DNA from: Steinernema hermaphroditum
Lineage: Eukaryota; Nematoda; Chromadorea; Rhabditida; Steinernematidae
Length of the DNA stretch: 64,000 bases
NCBI GenBank assembly: GCA_030435675.1
Contig: CM059621.1
Span: 4,216,001-4,280,000, forward strand
Direction of reading: 5' to 3'
Shown in pieces: positions 34,281-46,700 of the stretch. The position numbers and the translations under genes were made by a program. The first letter of the stretch is position 1. Every line of letters starts with the position of its first letter. Under the pieces are notes generated by a model. The model made no database searches. It worked only from the letters and a program-made list of their open reading frames with translations, and was not told the origin of the DNA.

Positions 34281-35821
34281 GTGGGAAGTCTAAGCTTTTC
34301 TGCGACTTTCTTCGTGATAAACGTTCGGTTCGCCGCTGAATCCAGGACGACCGTTAGCTTCTCAAAGATTCTTCCAGTTGAGTCCGAGACGATCGCTGTA
34401 CCCGCGAGAATATACGAATTCACGCCCTTGGGTTTAAGTTTAGACTCATCAACTACGCAGAGCTGATGAGCTATGTTACTGCGCTCTCCGGCGCTCTTCT
34501 TATACGTGTCATTTCCCCTTGCGTGGCACAGAATTGAATGGTGATTTCCTTCGCACTTGGGGCACGGCTTCTGACGGCATTCAGGTTGCGCGTGGCCAGG
34601 CAAAAGACACTGGAAACACAACTGCTTCTTTCGTGCGGCATTCTTGCGGTCGAAGACACTTTTGTAAGTCGTGCAGTTCATGGCGCGATGACCGGCGCCG
34701 TTGCAGAGCCGACATGCGTTCACGATAAATGGTGCGGCTTCTGGATTTGGCTTCCACGCGCCAAATCTGTGTAAGTTCTGCTCAGGACTATCATGTCCAA
34801 TACGTGAGCCGTTCATCCTATTTGCAAAGTTTCGACGTCTTTCTTCATCTTTGCGTTCTTCAACGTTTTCTCTGCGGTGTTGGAACGAGTTGTTCACGGC
34901 GTAGGCATCGAAGTTTAGGTTCTTCGTGATGATCTTGTCGAAAGCGCGTAACAATCCTTGTACGTCGCTGGTATCATCAGCTTCAATTAATTGGTGTACT
35001 TCTTTCAGCGTTTCTCTCGGGAACTTGTTGTACACTTTCTTCCATAGCCATACATTGTCGACGTGAGCTCCAGCCATTTTGAGTTGTGTATACAGCGCTG
35101 AGAGTTCATTGGCCAACTGGCGCTGGTCCTTCCAAGAGTTGCTTCGGCACGATGTCTTCTCGAGCTTCTTTTGCATTTCATTGATGACCATCTGCGGATT
35201 TCCAAATTGTTCTTCCAAGCGCTCCAGGGCTGGTTCATAACTACTTCCTTCCACGATGTATGAAGCGATCGTGTTGTACGCTTCTCCGCGCACACTCTGG
35301 AGCAAGTATTCGAACTTGTCCAAGTTCGACAGCGGTCTATCGTCGACACGTTGTCTGAAAGCAGAAATAAAATTCTGCCAATCCCACGGCTTGCCAGTAA
35401 ATACCGGTAACCTAAGTTGGGGTAATTGCGGTGCGGTTTCCGAACCATGTAAGTGACCGCCACCCTTCTTTACGTTAAGTGCTGACGATGTCATACGTAT
35501 GTCATCCATTGAGTTCTCGAGTTCTTCAATGAATTCTTTGACCATCATAAGTACATCAACAGCTTCTTCCTGCAATTCTTTCCACTTCACGTCATCCGTA
35601 GAATCTCCAGCTGCAATTTCTGACTTCGCTTCGGCGATATCCGTCTTCAATTCTTTGCTGACTGCATTCATTCGCTTGATTGCGGTTTCCAAATTTTCAA
35701 CGTGTTGCTGAGCGCCATGGTTCTTCCATCCCGGCATTTGCTCCTTGAATCGTTCGATTCGCGCCATCGCACTGCTCATAGACCGTTGCAGCGTCGCGAC
35801 GTTCAGCATCTTCACACACAA
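34281..35821 (-). CDS. BEL/Pao gag and start of protease
   Basis: Begins at Met 35821 (MCVKMLNVATLQRSMSSAMA) and runs open into the hAT insertion. Contains the DUF1759-type capsid region (LRLPVFTGKPWDWQNFISAF, KFEYLLQSVRGEAYNTIASY), then Cys knuckles (CRLCNGAGHRAMNC, CFQCLLPGHAQPEC, CPKCEGNHHSILC), and an aspartic-protease-like block (VVLDSAANRTFITKKVAEKL) with D-S-A at the catalytic position. The true frame continues past 34281 into pol on the far side of the hAT element. The tail codons after LRLPT in the uninterrupted reading are hAT sequence. Confidence 0.9.
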
Positions 35822-35904
35822 GTTAAGTCAACACAAGCAATGATAAGTAGTATCTCCTTCACAAGTAAGTACTGCAAAAGCGGGAAACGGCTCAAGCTCG
35901 TAAC

Positions 35905-35916
35905 GCCGATGCACCA
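35905..35916 (-). promoter_or_regulatory. tRNA-Gly primer-binding site of BEL element
   Basis: On the minus strand TGGTGCATCGGC starts one nucleotide after the 5' LTR. It is complementary to the 3' end of nematode tRNA-Gly(GCC), GCCGATGCA plus CCA (family knowledge). The second BEL element has the same site at 49431-49443. Confidence 0.75.
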
Positions 35917-35917
35917 A

Positions 35918-36745
35918 TGTGGAAAAAGGTCGATGCGGGAGAATGGCTCTTCCGCTCTGACTCTCTTTATAAGTTCCACGCACGCGGTCGTCCAAACTGC
36001 AGTGAATGCTCGCCCAAAACAACGAGATGCGCAAAGTCACACTAAGTACGCAAACCGCTGTCGCCACGCGGTAAATCCACAAGACTGCAGTACAATACCG
36101 ACTTAGATCGCGACAACCCGAATGTTGTCGGCCTAAGTTCCGCGAGAAAGCAGTGATCGTTCGTCCCGGGTGACGAAGAGGATCAAAGCAGATAGTGGCA
36201 CGCAACACGACTATGTTCGCCCACAGATAAACACGAAAGGTGTACAGTTAACCTTTTACTGTCACCAAGCAACGTTACAAGCAGATGCAAATCGCAACCA
36301 AATACAAGACCTTCTGCATACACAGAATCACAATGGTCCAAGTTCTTCGCGGCGTTCTTCGCAGTCACGCGTCTTTGCTCTCTGCACAGCGGCTTCGCGG
36401 TTCGAACTCAACCGCTTACGGTTCTTCCAATCGTTTGCAGCCCGTCCGCACAGCTACGGTGGATGTTTTCGAATGTTCTGCGCTTGAAAGACTCTTCGTG
36501 TCGAGACCAAGGCGTAGACTGGTAAACTTCGGATTTTGTCTCCTTGCACTTTTTGCTTGATGTTGAAGATCATGTAAAAACTGCAACGAGACGTTTCGAC
36601 GCGATCTTCTTGCAGCCGTGGTGGATGCGTCTTCCGATGACTTGCTGCTGGATCAGAGACAGTTAGCACTGTAATGCTTTGCAATTAACATAACAATCAA
36701 CAGAAATGAGGCTCAAAGAAGGTCGCAGACACGTTTGTCGCGACA
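35918..36745 (-). repeat. 5' LTR of BEL element
   Basis: 828 bp, TG...CA, followed on the plus strand by the second GGGTG target copy (36746-36750). Confidence 0.9.
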
Positions 36746-36750
36746 GGGTG

Positions 36751-37223
36751 CAGAGCTCAATCGACAAGAAGGACGACCATCAGAAACTCTCCCATCTCAT
36801 CTCCGGAGACTTTCACCATCACCCACTGCGCACCTATTGCGTATCGGACCCAAAGTTCCGAACCCCATTATGACAAATGAGTCGGGGGGAGGAAAGTTAA
36901 AGCCGCTCCACCAAACGTCCAATTCTTTATATTCATTTATTCTATCTTATCAGTCATGTGTGTCGACACACTTATTGCAACAAGAGCGCAATCGACAGCC
37001 CCATATTCTTTACCATGTTCCCATATTCCCACTGCTGACCGAACGAGATGAACACCAGAAACCGTGCTTGGCATACGGTAGCCGAGGACGCCGAGCCGAC
37101 GACCACTATACGAAAGTTGCTGCGCGGAAGCTTCGGTTGCGCAATCCTTTATCGAAAACCGATAACGAAGGCAACTTTCGCCGCAACTCTGAAAGGACTC
37201 CGACTGCCGTCATACATCATTAA
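36751..37223 (+). pseudogene. rest of outer-element first ORF
   Basis: Continues, in the frame set by the ATG at 25322, to a stop at 37221-37223. The product (GAELNRQEGRPSE and on) is unrecognised. About 37224-37573 has no convincing frame; it may hold an intron or leader. Confidence 0.4.
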
Positions 37224-37573
37224 TGCCATGGACCTCGACGAAATTCCGAAGGCAATTTCGAAATGGCAACCCGCGGCATGTAGTCCCACTGCCAGACGCA
37301 ATTAAGAATGCGATTGCGCAACAAGAACGCAACGCAAAGCCGATTATGCAAATGAGCATTGCGCAACCGAGCACAACTACGGTAGCTATTGCGCAACAGA
37401 AAGCAATTTTCGCAACTACCCGCTGGAACCAGACGACTAATGAGTAGGGCGGAGTTTTTAACAAGATCGGCCCGCCAGCAGAGTGAAAGTGCCAGTTTCC
37501 TTTCATCTCGTGCTGCGTGCGGTCGTGCCTTAAAAACCTCCCGTGCCTGAAGACTAGTCGTTGCAGTAATTAA

Positions 37574-39133
37574 ACACCCCGAACCATTCACCCAAATCCG
37601 ACTAACAAATCTCCGCCGCGACCACCGCCGCCGGAACGACCACCACCTTACGAAGGAGCTGCACAAGAAACCCAGAGAGAGTCCCACCCGAGAAGAAACT
37701 CTTCCCAGCAGCCCACTCGCTCGTCTCGAGCTCGACAACGACCGCCTTCGCCAGCCGCGAAGCACCGTCGCTCCTCATCCCTTCGCGACCCAGCTTCACC
37801 CCGATTCGCCGCAAGACGAAACCCGTTTGCCCCGCAGAACACGTTAGCGAGGACTCCGGATAAGAAGCAAGAAGACTCGGTCCCGAAGAGATCACCTCCG
37901 CGGCCACCGCCGCCACGGAAGACAGCGAACCCATTCGCAGGCCACCGAACACTCCAGAGAACTCCACAAAAGCCTCTGGACCCTCAGGCTCCGAAGAAGC
38001 CACCAAAGCGACCTCCGTCACCAAAGCCTTCGACAAACCCTTTCGAACCCCGCCGCACGCTTCTACGGACACCCGAAAGGCCTACCCAATCGCCGCCGGA
38101 ACCACCCACAACACAGGAGAGCTCACTGAAGAGAGCCGAAGACTGTCCGTTGAGCCAGAGGACCACCGAGAAGAAGGAGGAGACAGACACCGAGAAGAAG
38201 TCGCCACCGCGACCCTCACTTCCGCGGCCGTCACCGTCAAACGCGACACCGAAGACCACTCCCGAGTGTGTGAAACCTTCATTCACACCTCAAGAAGAAG
38301 AAAACGTCCGTAAGCTCATCGAACAAGCCGATCGCCTCGAGGAACGGCACCGCCAGCTAACGAGTACCTTCGACCGGGAATCCACATTCATCGAGGACCA
38401 GCTACTACAAAACGGTGAGCAGATTTTGTTCGAGCTCCGCCGTTCCGTCCCAACAGTTGCTGAATCCTATTACCAACCCCAGTCTACTCCCTTCAACACA
38501 GACGATTCTCCCACCAATACTTGTATTTGTATCTCGGGAAACGAGTCAATCTCCAACTTACTCCCGACCCCGAAAAAGAGATCCCCATCCACTCTTTTTC
38601 AAACGCTCCAGCCCCTTCTTGCGGCAGCATTTCCACAGATTGTAAAACCCCACTTAATCGCTCCTGCATCGCTCCTGCCAACTCCCGCGCAGAGCACTCA
38701 GATTGTACCCGACCCACTATCTCAACGACAGAGTGACCTTTCCACGTCGTCACTCATAGAACACCGAAGCCCATCGGACAAAAGCGAACCGATCGTCACG
38801 ACGGAAGCTCAAGAATCGGACCGTGCCAAGAGATTAGAAGACCGACAGAAGAAGAAGATGGCTATCGACCTCAAGGATCTGAAGACCGAGATGGAGAAAC
38901 TCGGCCAGGTCGTCGAGAAGAAAATCTCCGAGGAAGCAGCACGCAACCTCGACCTGTACCCGTCATACATTGGAGTTAAGGACGACAAGTCATTTCATGA
39001 GTTCTACGCTGAATTCCTGAGAGTCGGCACAGCACTCGGACACTCCTACGACAGAATGGCCGTTATTTTGCCGCTGAACCCAAGCTCCTGTCCATCGATC
39101 GACTTCACATCTTCATCGTCGCGCACTGCCTAG
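37574..39133 (+). CDS. Gag-like ORF of outer Gypsy-like element
   Basis: Open for 519 codons after an in-frame TAA at 37571, with no early ATG; a spliced start is possible (TTGCAG at 37561-37566 could be an acceptor). The first half is a basic, Pro-rich disordered region with SPPRPPPP twice and NPFA/NPFE repeats. Then comes a charged helical part (EENVRKLIEQADRLEERHRQ), and near the C-terminus KSFHEFYAEFLRVGTALGHS. This last block resembles the start of the Ty3/Gypsy capsid domain (FxxxFxxxAxAxGWxD). The frame ends soon after that, so the capsid is truncated and nothing of pol follows. Confidence 0.55.
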   Translation, partial: TPRTIHPNPTNKSPPRPPPPERPPPYEGAAQETQRESHPRRNSSQQPTRSSRARQRPPSPAAKHRRSSSLRDPASPRFAARRNPFAPQNTLARTPDKKQEDSVPKRSPPRPPPPRKTANPFAGHRTLQRTPQKPLDPQAPKKPPKRPPSPKPSTNPFEPRRTLLRTPERPTQSPPEPPTTQESSLKRAEDCPLSQRTTEKKEETDTEKKSPPRPSLPRPSPSNATPKTTPECVKPSFTPQEEENVRKLIEQADRLEERHRQLTSTFDRESTFIEDQLLQNGEQILFELRRSVPTVAESYYQPQSTPFNTDDSPTNTCICISGNESISNLLPTPKKRSPSTLFQTLQPLLAAAFPQIVKPHLIAPASLLPTPAQSTQIVPDPLSQRQSDLSTSSLIEHRSPSDKSEPIVTTEAQESDRAKRLEDRQKKKMAIDLKDLKTEMEKLGQVVEKKISEEAARNLDLYPSYIGVKDDKSFHEFYAEFLRVGTALGHSYDRMAVILPLNPSSCPSIDFTSSSSRTA

Positions 39134-39369
39134 TGGGCACCTACACAAATCCCTTGCGCCCGGACGACAGAACACCACACCGAGACCTTTCCGACAGTGC
39201 CGCCGACAACGAACAGGAACCTTTCGCTCACTTTGTGCATAACTTTTAACCGCTCATTATGCTTTATCTATCTAATCAGACATCTACGTCAATTACCCCT
39301 TATGCTTTGTAATGATAGACGTGAGCCGCCTTTTGAGCGCCAGGTCGGCGCTTTTTCGAGGAGGAGGTA

Positions 39370-39651
39370 TGTCGGGGCGTGGCCCCGCGCTCCCGTCCCA
39401 CGCACGCCTCGGCCCGCGCGGCCCGCTCGCTGCCCACGGCAGTCCGCCCTGCGGCCTCACCCTTAAGCGGTCGCTCCGCGCCGCCTCTCTCAACCCAGCC
39501 GACTCCCTCCTCTTTCTCTTCTCCCCCGATATGCTTCCCTCTGTTTCTAACGCTATGCCCAATACACATTACTAAGATGCCAGACCGTGTACAGGGGACT
39601 ACATAGCACCGGAGGGGAAAAACGAGAACATGCCGTGCTTCGGACACGACA
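39370..39651 (+). repeat. 3' LTR of outer element
   Basis: 282 bp, followed by the AATC target copy (39652-39655) and preceded by the GAGGAGGAGG purine tract. Confidence 0.85.
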
Positions 39652-39655
39652 AATC

Positions 39656-40275
39656 TGATGACCGAAAAAAAGGTTCTTCTATTTCTCGAGGTGTTTGCAT
39701 TGGATCTTGCATCTGCTTCGGTGAAATGGCGCGCTAGCTACCATTGACATTTAGTGTGCTGATTAATTTCCTTAAATGTTCACACGTCCCTCACAAATCG
39801 CAATGAAACACTAGGGTGCCGTAGTTGAACGTCTTGGCAAGATGTGTATCACCACCGCCTGATCACCTGCGCCGTCCCGAAAAGCCGAAAAAGCGCTCCA
39901 ACTCCGTTTTGACGTTTTGACGCCGGTACACCGTTCATCGTTCTCCTCGTGTACCGTACCCAGTGAAAGCCAAAAGAAAATCAACGTCAAGGATGTGTGT
40001 TCGCCTTCGACAAGCGAAAATAAATTTAAAAAAGTAAACACGTTCTGGGATTCGAACTTCAAACCACACTCTCATGCTCTCTTGTGTCATTATCCTTCAG
40101 AGGAACTCCATGATGCCATGTTCTTTTGCGCAAACGAAATAACAGTGTACTTTTACAGAGTACGTGCTTCACATAACCTTTATTTCTAAGTGTACATGCA
40201 TAGATCTTTATATGTCATTTATGTTGACAGGAGACCATTTATCTATCCACACTTTATTTCTACAACAATCGATTA
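39656..40275. other. intergenic
   Basis: About 39840-39990 weakly resembles the GC-rich repeat at 3610-3760. No gene is seen. Confidence 0.4.
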
Positions 40276-41963
40276 CTACATGAGAGTGTTTGTTCTGGAT
40301 CTCACCAGGACCAGACTAGTAGGGACGCGAACAGAGTGCACTTGGGTACCAGTGAACATTCCTCTTATGTGCCGCTGAAACTCCGAATTCAACAAACAGA
40401 ATGCGATCACGTTTATTGTTGAATTGATGGCGCTGGCCCACACGGCCGGCTTCGAAATAACGTTGCTTATCTGAAGAGGCTACTACATGTATATCGTCTG
40501 TTTGTCTTACCGCGAAAAGATAAGCATCAAAGATAGACTTGAAGTTCGGAATAGCCACCAGTACTGTTGACATAACTGTGAGAGCGATGTAAAAGCGAAT
40601 CTTGCGAAGGTGACTTGCCCTGTTCCTTAAAGCAACCAATGAGCAATATGCAAAAAATTGGACACCTACGCGTTAGCTTTCATCATTAGAACAGTGGCAC
40701 ACGCGAACACAGTAGCCGCAAGAGCTAGTATATAGCCACTAGTTTCAAATATGTAAATGAATGAGGCGTATGGCTTAGAGAATGTAGCCTTTCTTCCGCA
40801 GTCGTACCGCACAGGTTTGTCTCCCAGTGTCCACGATATTCCGAATCCCACACCGACAATAACCATGGAGGACAGAAAACATGCCGTAGCCACGATCGTC
40901 ACCCTATAACTGAGCAATCATTGATTAGAATTCGAGAACCGATAGTGGCCTTACGTTTTCGCATACAGATTACGGTAGAAGACGGGAAAGCAAATGCATA
41001 TGACCCGTTCAAAGCCCATGGCCAATTGGACAACAGGCGGAAGGACGTTTCCAACAATGCGAACGCCGTTGAAGGGCTTCATTGCACAGGCCCAGGGCGT
41101 ATTGTTCGTGAAGACATGTGTAACAAACGCTTCGTTATAAATCTGCAGGCGGTCAACTCCCATCAAGCAGATCCCCAGGGAGTTCATCAGGTCACCAACG
41201 GACAGTAGCGCAAAGAGCTGCAACAGTGTTCACCAATGACGTAGGTAGGCGACATTTATAAATGTGTGCAGTTAGTAATTCATGATTTCGTAATATTCGT
41301 GGAACTTCAGCCAATTTTGTTCATCATCATCTAGGACTATTTCGAATGATCACACATGTAATTGCTAATACGTTTAGTAGATAGTCCAAATGAACTCAGT
41401 GGCCAGTATTGCAGCGAGCAGTGAATAGTACAAACGATAAGAATCCCTACGTAATGATTAGATAATTGGTTTTTAATATACTGTTTAATCATCGGAGCGC
41501 CTATGAACTTCTACAACAATGAGGACTACTTGGGGACCGTTAAAATATCCTACGGAAATGTGCTTAAAAAAATCATTTAATTTCAATTGTTTCAGAAGCT
41601 ACTCCACAGATCCGAATCTGACATAATGAGTTGCTCGTTGGAAAAAGTACGTGACTATCATGAGATATTTGTGTGTTCTTTTAACGTTGCTACAATTTTG
41701 CAACTGCCTGATGATGATGGAAAACACGTGTGTTATGCCAATAGCGCAGTATTTAATGAGACATTAAAGTGCATTTTCATTGCAGCTGCAGTTGCACGGG
41801 CATGATCACTTACCAAAAACTCTTTTCTTAATGTTCGCACATAGACAAGCAGGAAAATAATAGGAAGATTAATGACAACTCCAATTCCCCCTAATACGAT
41901 GTTGACAATCTGCCACGTGGCAAGATTCGGAAGGTCTTCGATATTGTCATCGTCGTCAGTCAT
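40276..41963 (-). CDS. rhodopsin-like nematode 7TM receptor, five exons (srsx-like)
   Basis: Exons by hand: 41963-41814, 41217-40955, 40909-40670, 40625-40511, 40470-40276; GT-AG with matching phases; about 320 aa. The first intron is long (596 nt), the others 40-45 nt. Start [18 protein letters not shown]; an upstream in-frame Met exists but is less likely. TM1 ([25 protein letters not shown]), TM2 with SVGDL, TM3 end [19 protein letters not shown] (DRY/ERY-like), TM7 with [24 protein letters not shown] (NPxxY-like). Family placement is uncertain: srsx-like, or another rhodopsin-type class. Acidic N-terminus, probably outside the cell. Confidence 0.75.
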
Positions 41964-43281
41964 CTCTGAAACAAAACTGAAATTAAATCGGTTTACAAAT
42001 AGACATTCAGAAGCTTCGGGTAGTCCAAACGGAATGCCGATCCGAAACATGGTTTTAGCTTATCTCTATCTACGTGTATTACTGGCCTCGCGGAGCTAAC
42101 TAACATACCGGAGCACAGAAACAAAAACAGTGATTGAATTTCGGAATTGAGTCAGGCTATTCTAGTCACGAATCGTTAAAAATCGAACCTTCTGTTAACA
42201 CAATCCCGTTTTTGGCCAGTGACGCAATAATGTTCGGGATGCCCGATCTCGTCCCCGGTGGCCTTGCTTTGGAGACTGCTCATGAGAGATGATCGTCTAG
42301 TGGCTTTTGTTGGGTACCACTGAGCAATCCATTACGTGACAACAGCTTCAAATACAAATTAGCGCTAATACAAAAGCAATATTAAGAAAGAGACATAGTC
42401 TAGGTGGGTGGCTCTCCCAGCTATCAAAGGGAACACGATTATTAGGGTTGCACATGCAATAATTAAAGGTGCCTACTATGAATTATCTTCAACCACACAT
42501 TATTGTGGAATAAACAACTCGTAGCACGCATCATGTGATCGCTGTGTGCAACAGAAATAATCACCACTTGAAGAATGAAGATCTTATAAAACACTACTCA
42601 ACACAGCTGCCCACGGATAGGAAAGCATTGTATAAATCAGGCTGCCCATTCAGCGCCACTACGGCCTGGATAACCGAAAGCACTTCAAGCTCAAACCATA
42701 CTTCCTCATCATGAGGAACAAAAACAAGTTTACGAATATTAAGTCATTTAGGTAACATAATTTATGTATAGTTCTTGTTTGACGACGGTGGAAAACATCT
42801 GTGAATCAGTCAGTAAGTTACATGATGCAGGATTTCCAAAAATGGGGCAGTAATTCACCACGTCAGTTCCCACGTTTTTGCCACACCCGCTGACACGACT
42901 ACCACACGCTAAATACGGAAACATCGGCGACACTAGTCTAATTGGGAGCGAAAACTGGAAACAGGTGCAAACTGCCTTCTGGCAAACGAATTCCGCGAGT
43001 TAGTCTACACCGCAATTAAGTATTTATGAGGGCACGTCGAGGAGACTATCAATTTCTAAATGCTAACTAATGGGTGGATGTATGGAGTTGAATAACAATT
43101 CCTAAAACTGCCTAACATCTTAGGTTCGTAAAGGATGAAGCCGGCAATTGTGCGCAGATGACCATAGATCTCAGAGGCATATTTGCGTATTATCCGTTTT
43201 TTTTGTCACAAAACATCAAAAGGTGGCAAGAGTAAATGGTAAGTTAGGAAATTGCCTTGTCCAGTTGTCATTTTTGCAGCA
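41964..43281. other. intergenic
   Basis: No gene is seen. The 61-codon minus frame at 42748-42933 has no family or splice support. Confidence 0.4.
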
Positions 43282-43795
43282 GACTTGACTTGACTTAACT
43301 TTATCCACGCCTCAAAGGCATTTCGCCTTGCATGACACCGAATGATAGACAAACAGAGGATGCCTCATTGCTGCAGGCTTCAACCCTGGCGTAGTGGTGA
43401 TGTCGAACCGGTCATAGACTTCATGGGGGACCTGCGAATCGACAAAACTTTGGAAAGGGCGGTAGAACTTCTTCTTCTCGGGGCGTTTGCGGCGCAGAGG
43501 AGGCTTTTCAGCTTGCATCTGCTCCGGAGAGATGAGTCCGCGGTACAGAAGTTGCTTCTTCGGTGGTTGTGGCGCCCTCAGAGCGTCGGCGACCTTCGGG
43601 ATGACATCTCAGGCAGCCGGATTCCTGGCGTCGGACATGTTGTTGTCAGCGGTGGTGGGACTACGGCTTCCGGGTGTCCCAATTCCCTCTGGAAGCCGGA
43701 AGAATCACAGATGCCACAGGGTTTGATGTCTGACCACCAGACGCTCAGAGAGCGAATGAAGGTCCGACCGCTCGCCACCGCAACACAAGTGAGAC
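43282..43795 (-). mobile_element. SINE-like family 2, longest copy
   Basis: Head GTCTCACTTGTGTTGCGGTG (43795 inward) to a 3' end with (AAGTC)n after GCAAGGCGAAATGCCTTTGA. It contains a section missing from the 13477 copy; a minus frame there (43518-43312) encodes RPEKKKFYRPFQSFVDSQVP, which is also kept in the fragment at 23480-23740. No flanking duplication was found. Confidence 0.65.
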
Positions 43796-46700
43796 TCTTT
43801 TTGTAACAGACAGTACCGAAATTCATTAAGGCCAATTTGTAATTTCATAATCAAATTCCGAGGAGTAGGGAAAGCGGATCGATCGTTTTGTTAATTTGAC
43901 ATTTGCAGTTGTTTAATGAATAACGAAATCGAGAGGTTCGATGGAGAATCGATATAAACAACACACAACGGGGGAAAATCGAATTCAGCTTTGTTGTGTC
44001 TACACGAGAGCGAATGAAGGACCAACCGCTGGTACGCAAAATGCCATTGGTACACACATGTCATTGCTGTATATGAGGACGGACAGAGTTTGATTGTATG
44101 ACTTAGAGGTATCAACCCAGAGCAAAAATCATGGCGTTTTCCAAGATACAACACCATTCCATACACATGAAATTGGTACTCATAAGCCGTGCAAAAAATA
44201 TAGGAAGAACCTGTGCAAGCGAAAATGCAATATTTGCGCATCAACGTTGGTCGATCTACAAAAGCAGTACAATTGGATTGGACGAATATATTACCAAATC
44301 AATGGCATATGCCGTGCCGGGCGTCTTATAAATACAAAAAAAAGGTACACATCACACTACAGTCGCTGATTTGATTCTAGTTTCGATGGAGCGGCGAATA
44401 CGAATGGAATACAGCGTTCTCATCAGTTTGCGTAGGTGTCGAAGTCGTGAAAACCTGAATCATGTCGTGACGCGGCGATGGAGCACAGCAGGTGATCACC
44501 AAGCGGCGCAGACTTCAGAATTGCAACGGTTCTTCGGCGAATTGGAAAAACAATTGGAAAGAAACGAAAGAACAGATTGAGTTGAGCGTCGTATATAAAA
44601 CTGCACGTTTGTGTCCAGTGTCTTTAAGGAAAATTAGGGTTAATCTTTTCGGTCGTTAAAATAGCGTAGGTCAAAGTTTAAATGCTTGTACTTACGACGT
44701 GCGCAGATCTTGAAGCCAACCGGTGTATCCTGTTCGCATATAATTATTTTGGCACTTAAAAGATAAGTTCACTGCGATCTCTATTAGGCACTATGGCACC
44801 AATGGTGACTTGAACGGCCAAAATCACCTGCGCCGCAACCTTTGCAAATAAACAACGATTTGCGATAAAACTGCCAAGACTCAGTAGTCGTTTCATGAAC
44901 GAAACGTCAGAAGCAAAGAGGCAAAGTCCTGATGATATCGGCTCGCATTGCGCAAGGGAAGCTCACAACGTGGAATCCGAAAATTAGGTGAAATTTGGTG
45001 CACTGATAGATTTTTTGGAGTGTAGTGATTGCGCAAAAAATAGCTGCCCATTAATGGTAGATTTCGAGAAACATGCACTTTGAACTTTACTACTAGGTGA
45101 CATCGTTCCGATACATACGGTCGTTACTCGTGTGTACAAAACATACGATACTATTTTCGACCACTCGTGCACCTAAACAGCAACTGTACAAAAAAAAAAA
45201 GACTAACGACCGTCAAATGTTAGCTCCGGTTTCGAATCACGGCTGAGTCGTTTTTATTTTCACTTTTCGTGTTGTTATGGGTGTAAATATTGTTATGGGT
45301 GCATTCTTAGTTTTACAGCCATCAGAACTTTTATTACCGAAGTGCAGAGATGGCAGGTGACCAAATGGCAGAACTTTTAACAAATCCACAGCGATATAAA
45401 CAGAGATTATATATGATTGAGTGGAATGAGTGACACTCGTCGTTATCGCGGTGATTGAGTGGAATGAGTGACACTCGTCGTTAGCGCCCCATGGATTGGA
45501 ACGCCAAGAAGCCATAATTTCTTCGTCGGGCCAACAACACTGTCACCACTACTGTACACGCACCACACGCTAAAGCCTAACGTTCGGTGCAATCGCGAAG
45601 ACTGCGCCTCTAGCCGTAGAGAAGATGGATAATTTTCGGGAATTGTGTTGGCGTTTTATAACATTTCTACAAAATATTGCGTTTTAGTATGAGTTGCCTG
45701 TGACGACCCTATGCAAAAAGCGACCCGCCTGGCCCTTTATATAAAGATGTGGAGAGAAGTAGATGCCGTAGATGGTGCTTTTTGTTACCAGGTTCCATAA
45801 TAGTACCCTGAAGTTCATAAACTGTATACGACAGAACGCATTGAACAATCTAATAAGCAATGGAATAGTGCTGTGACGTCGAATACTTTATTTGGACACG
45901 CGCGAGTTTTTATTATTCTGTGCTGTTTACAATAGGTCACAAAAACAGAGTATTACACAAACGAGCGACCAAGGGTCGATATGGAGATGAATCGTGCAAC
46001 GAAGCTCTGTCAAAAGAGGAAACGAATTGCTCTGACGAAAGAGGAAGGATAACAATACCATGCTTAACGAGAACACAAGACCGCCAAAAATGAAGCCTGC
46101 TAAAAAGAATGCATTTTACAGAACATCTTTTGCTTCCAACACAACCCACTTCCTGGTGGTTTTCACCACGATTTTGCAATACGAACCCCCTATAAATGTG
46201 CTCGAAAATATGGTGTTCGTCAGTTGAAAAACGAACAGTTTTGCAGCGGTGGCTTACCGAACGTATTCATAGTGATCGTATTCATACTGATGAAAATTAG
46301 ACATTTTTATGGTAGTGTACTTGCCACATACTCCTGAGTTTTGTCATTAAGATGCTCTTAAATGGCAATTGTGCCGATGACGATTGGTCTGTTCGAGAGT
46401 TGAGTGAGCCCTTGGTTATTGGCTGAATGATTGGCCCGAATCCCAGGAGGCCTGGATCACAAAGGGTCCGTAGTTCGAAGAAGTTCTTCGGCCCCGCCTC
46501 TCATAAACGCTTGGTGACCGGGCGTTCTGGGCTTTCATTGTTGGCGCCGTGATGGGCTAGGCTTCTAGAAGTCATCAACCTCCAGGGCGCCATAGTTCCA
46601 ACATCCGTTCAAGAAGATTCTTACTACCCGTGCCGCCCATTCCAGCCGAAGATTCGCTTATAAACGCGTATAAACTGGTCATCTGCGTATGAAAAATTAG

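Larger units (their letters stand above)
25338..36745 (-). mobile_element. full-length BEL/Pao retrotransposon, recent
   Basis: 11,408 bp, transcribed on the minus strand. Identical-length 828-bp LTRs (25338-26165 and 35918-36745; TG...CA; two substitutions seen) and the 5-bp target duplication GGGTG (25333-25337 and 36746-36750). A primer-binding site complementary to tRNA-Gly lies just inside the 5' LTR (35905-35916). Order on the minus strand: 5' LTR, gag-protease, RT-RNase H-integrase, a purine-rich spacer, a third zinc-knuckle ORF, 3' LTR. The coding frames look intact except for the hAT element at 31886-34280. Near-identical LTRs imply recent insertion. Confidence 0.93.
24624..39651 (+). 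mobile_element. outer LTR element, Ty3/Gypsy-like, non-autonomous
   Basis: Two 282-bp LTRs (24624-24905 and 39370-39651), each TGTCGG...CGACA, bound a 15-kb unit flanked by the 4-bp direct repeat AATC (24620-24623 and 39652-39655). I see two mismatches between the LTRs. A purine run GAGGAGGAGG lies directly before the right LTR, as expected of a polypurine tract, so the element reads on +. Without the nested BEL element (25338-36745) the interior is only about 3 kb and carries a Gag-like ORF but no pol, so it depended on other elements to move. The primer-binding site would start near TGGAGGTCCACCGAGC (24908); I cannot name the tRNA. Confidence 0.8.

Noticed and set aside
45415..45487. CRISPR-like repeat
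   Set aside because: Only two tandem copies with no spacers; a simple duplication in a eukaryotic genome.
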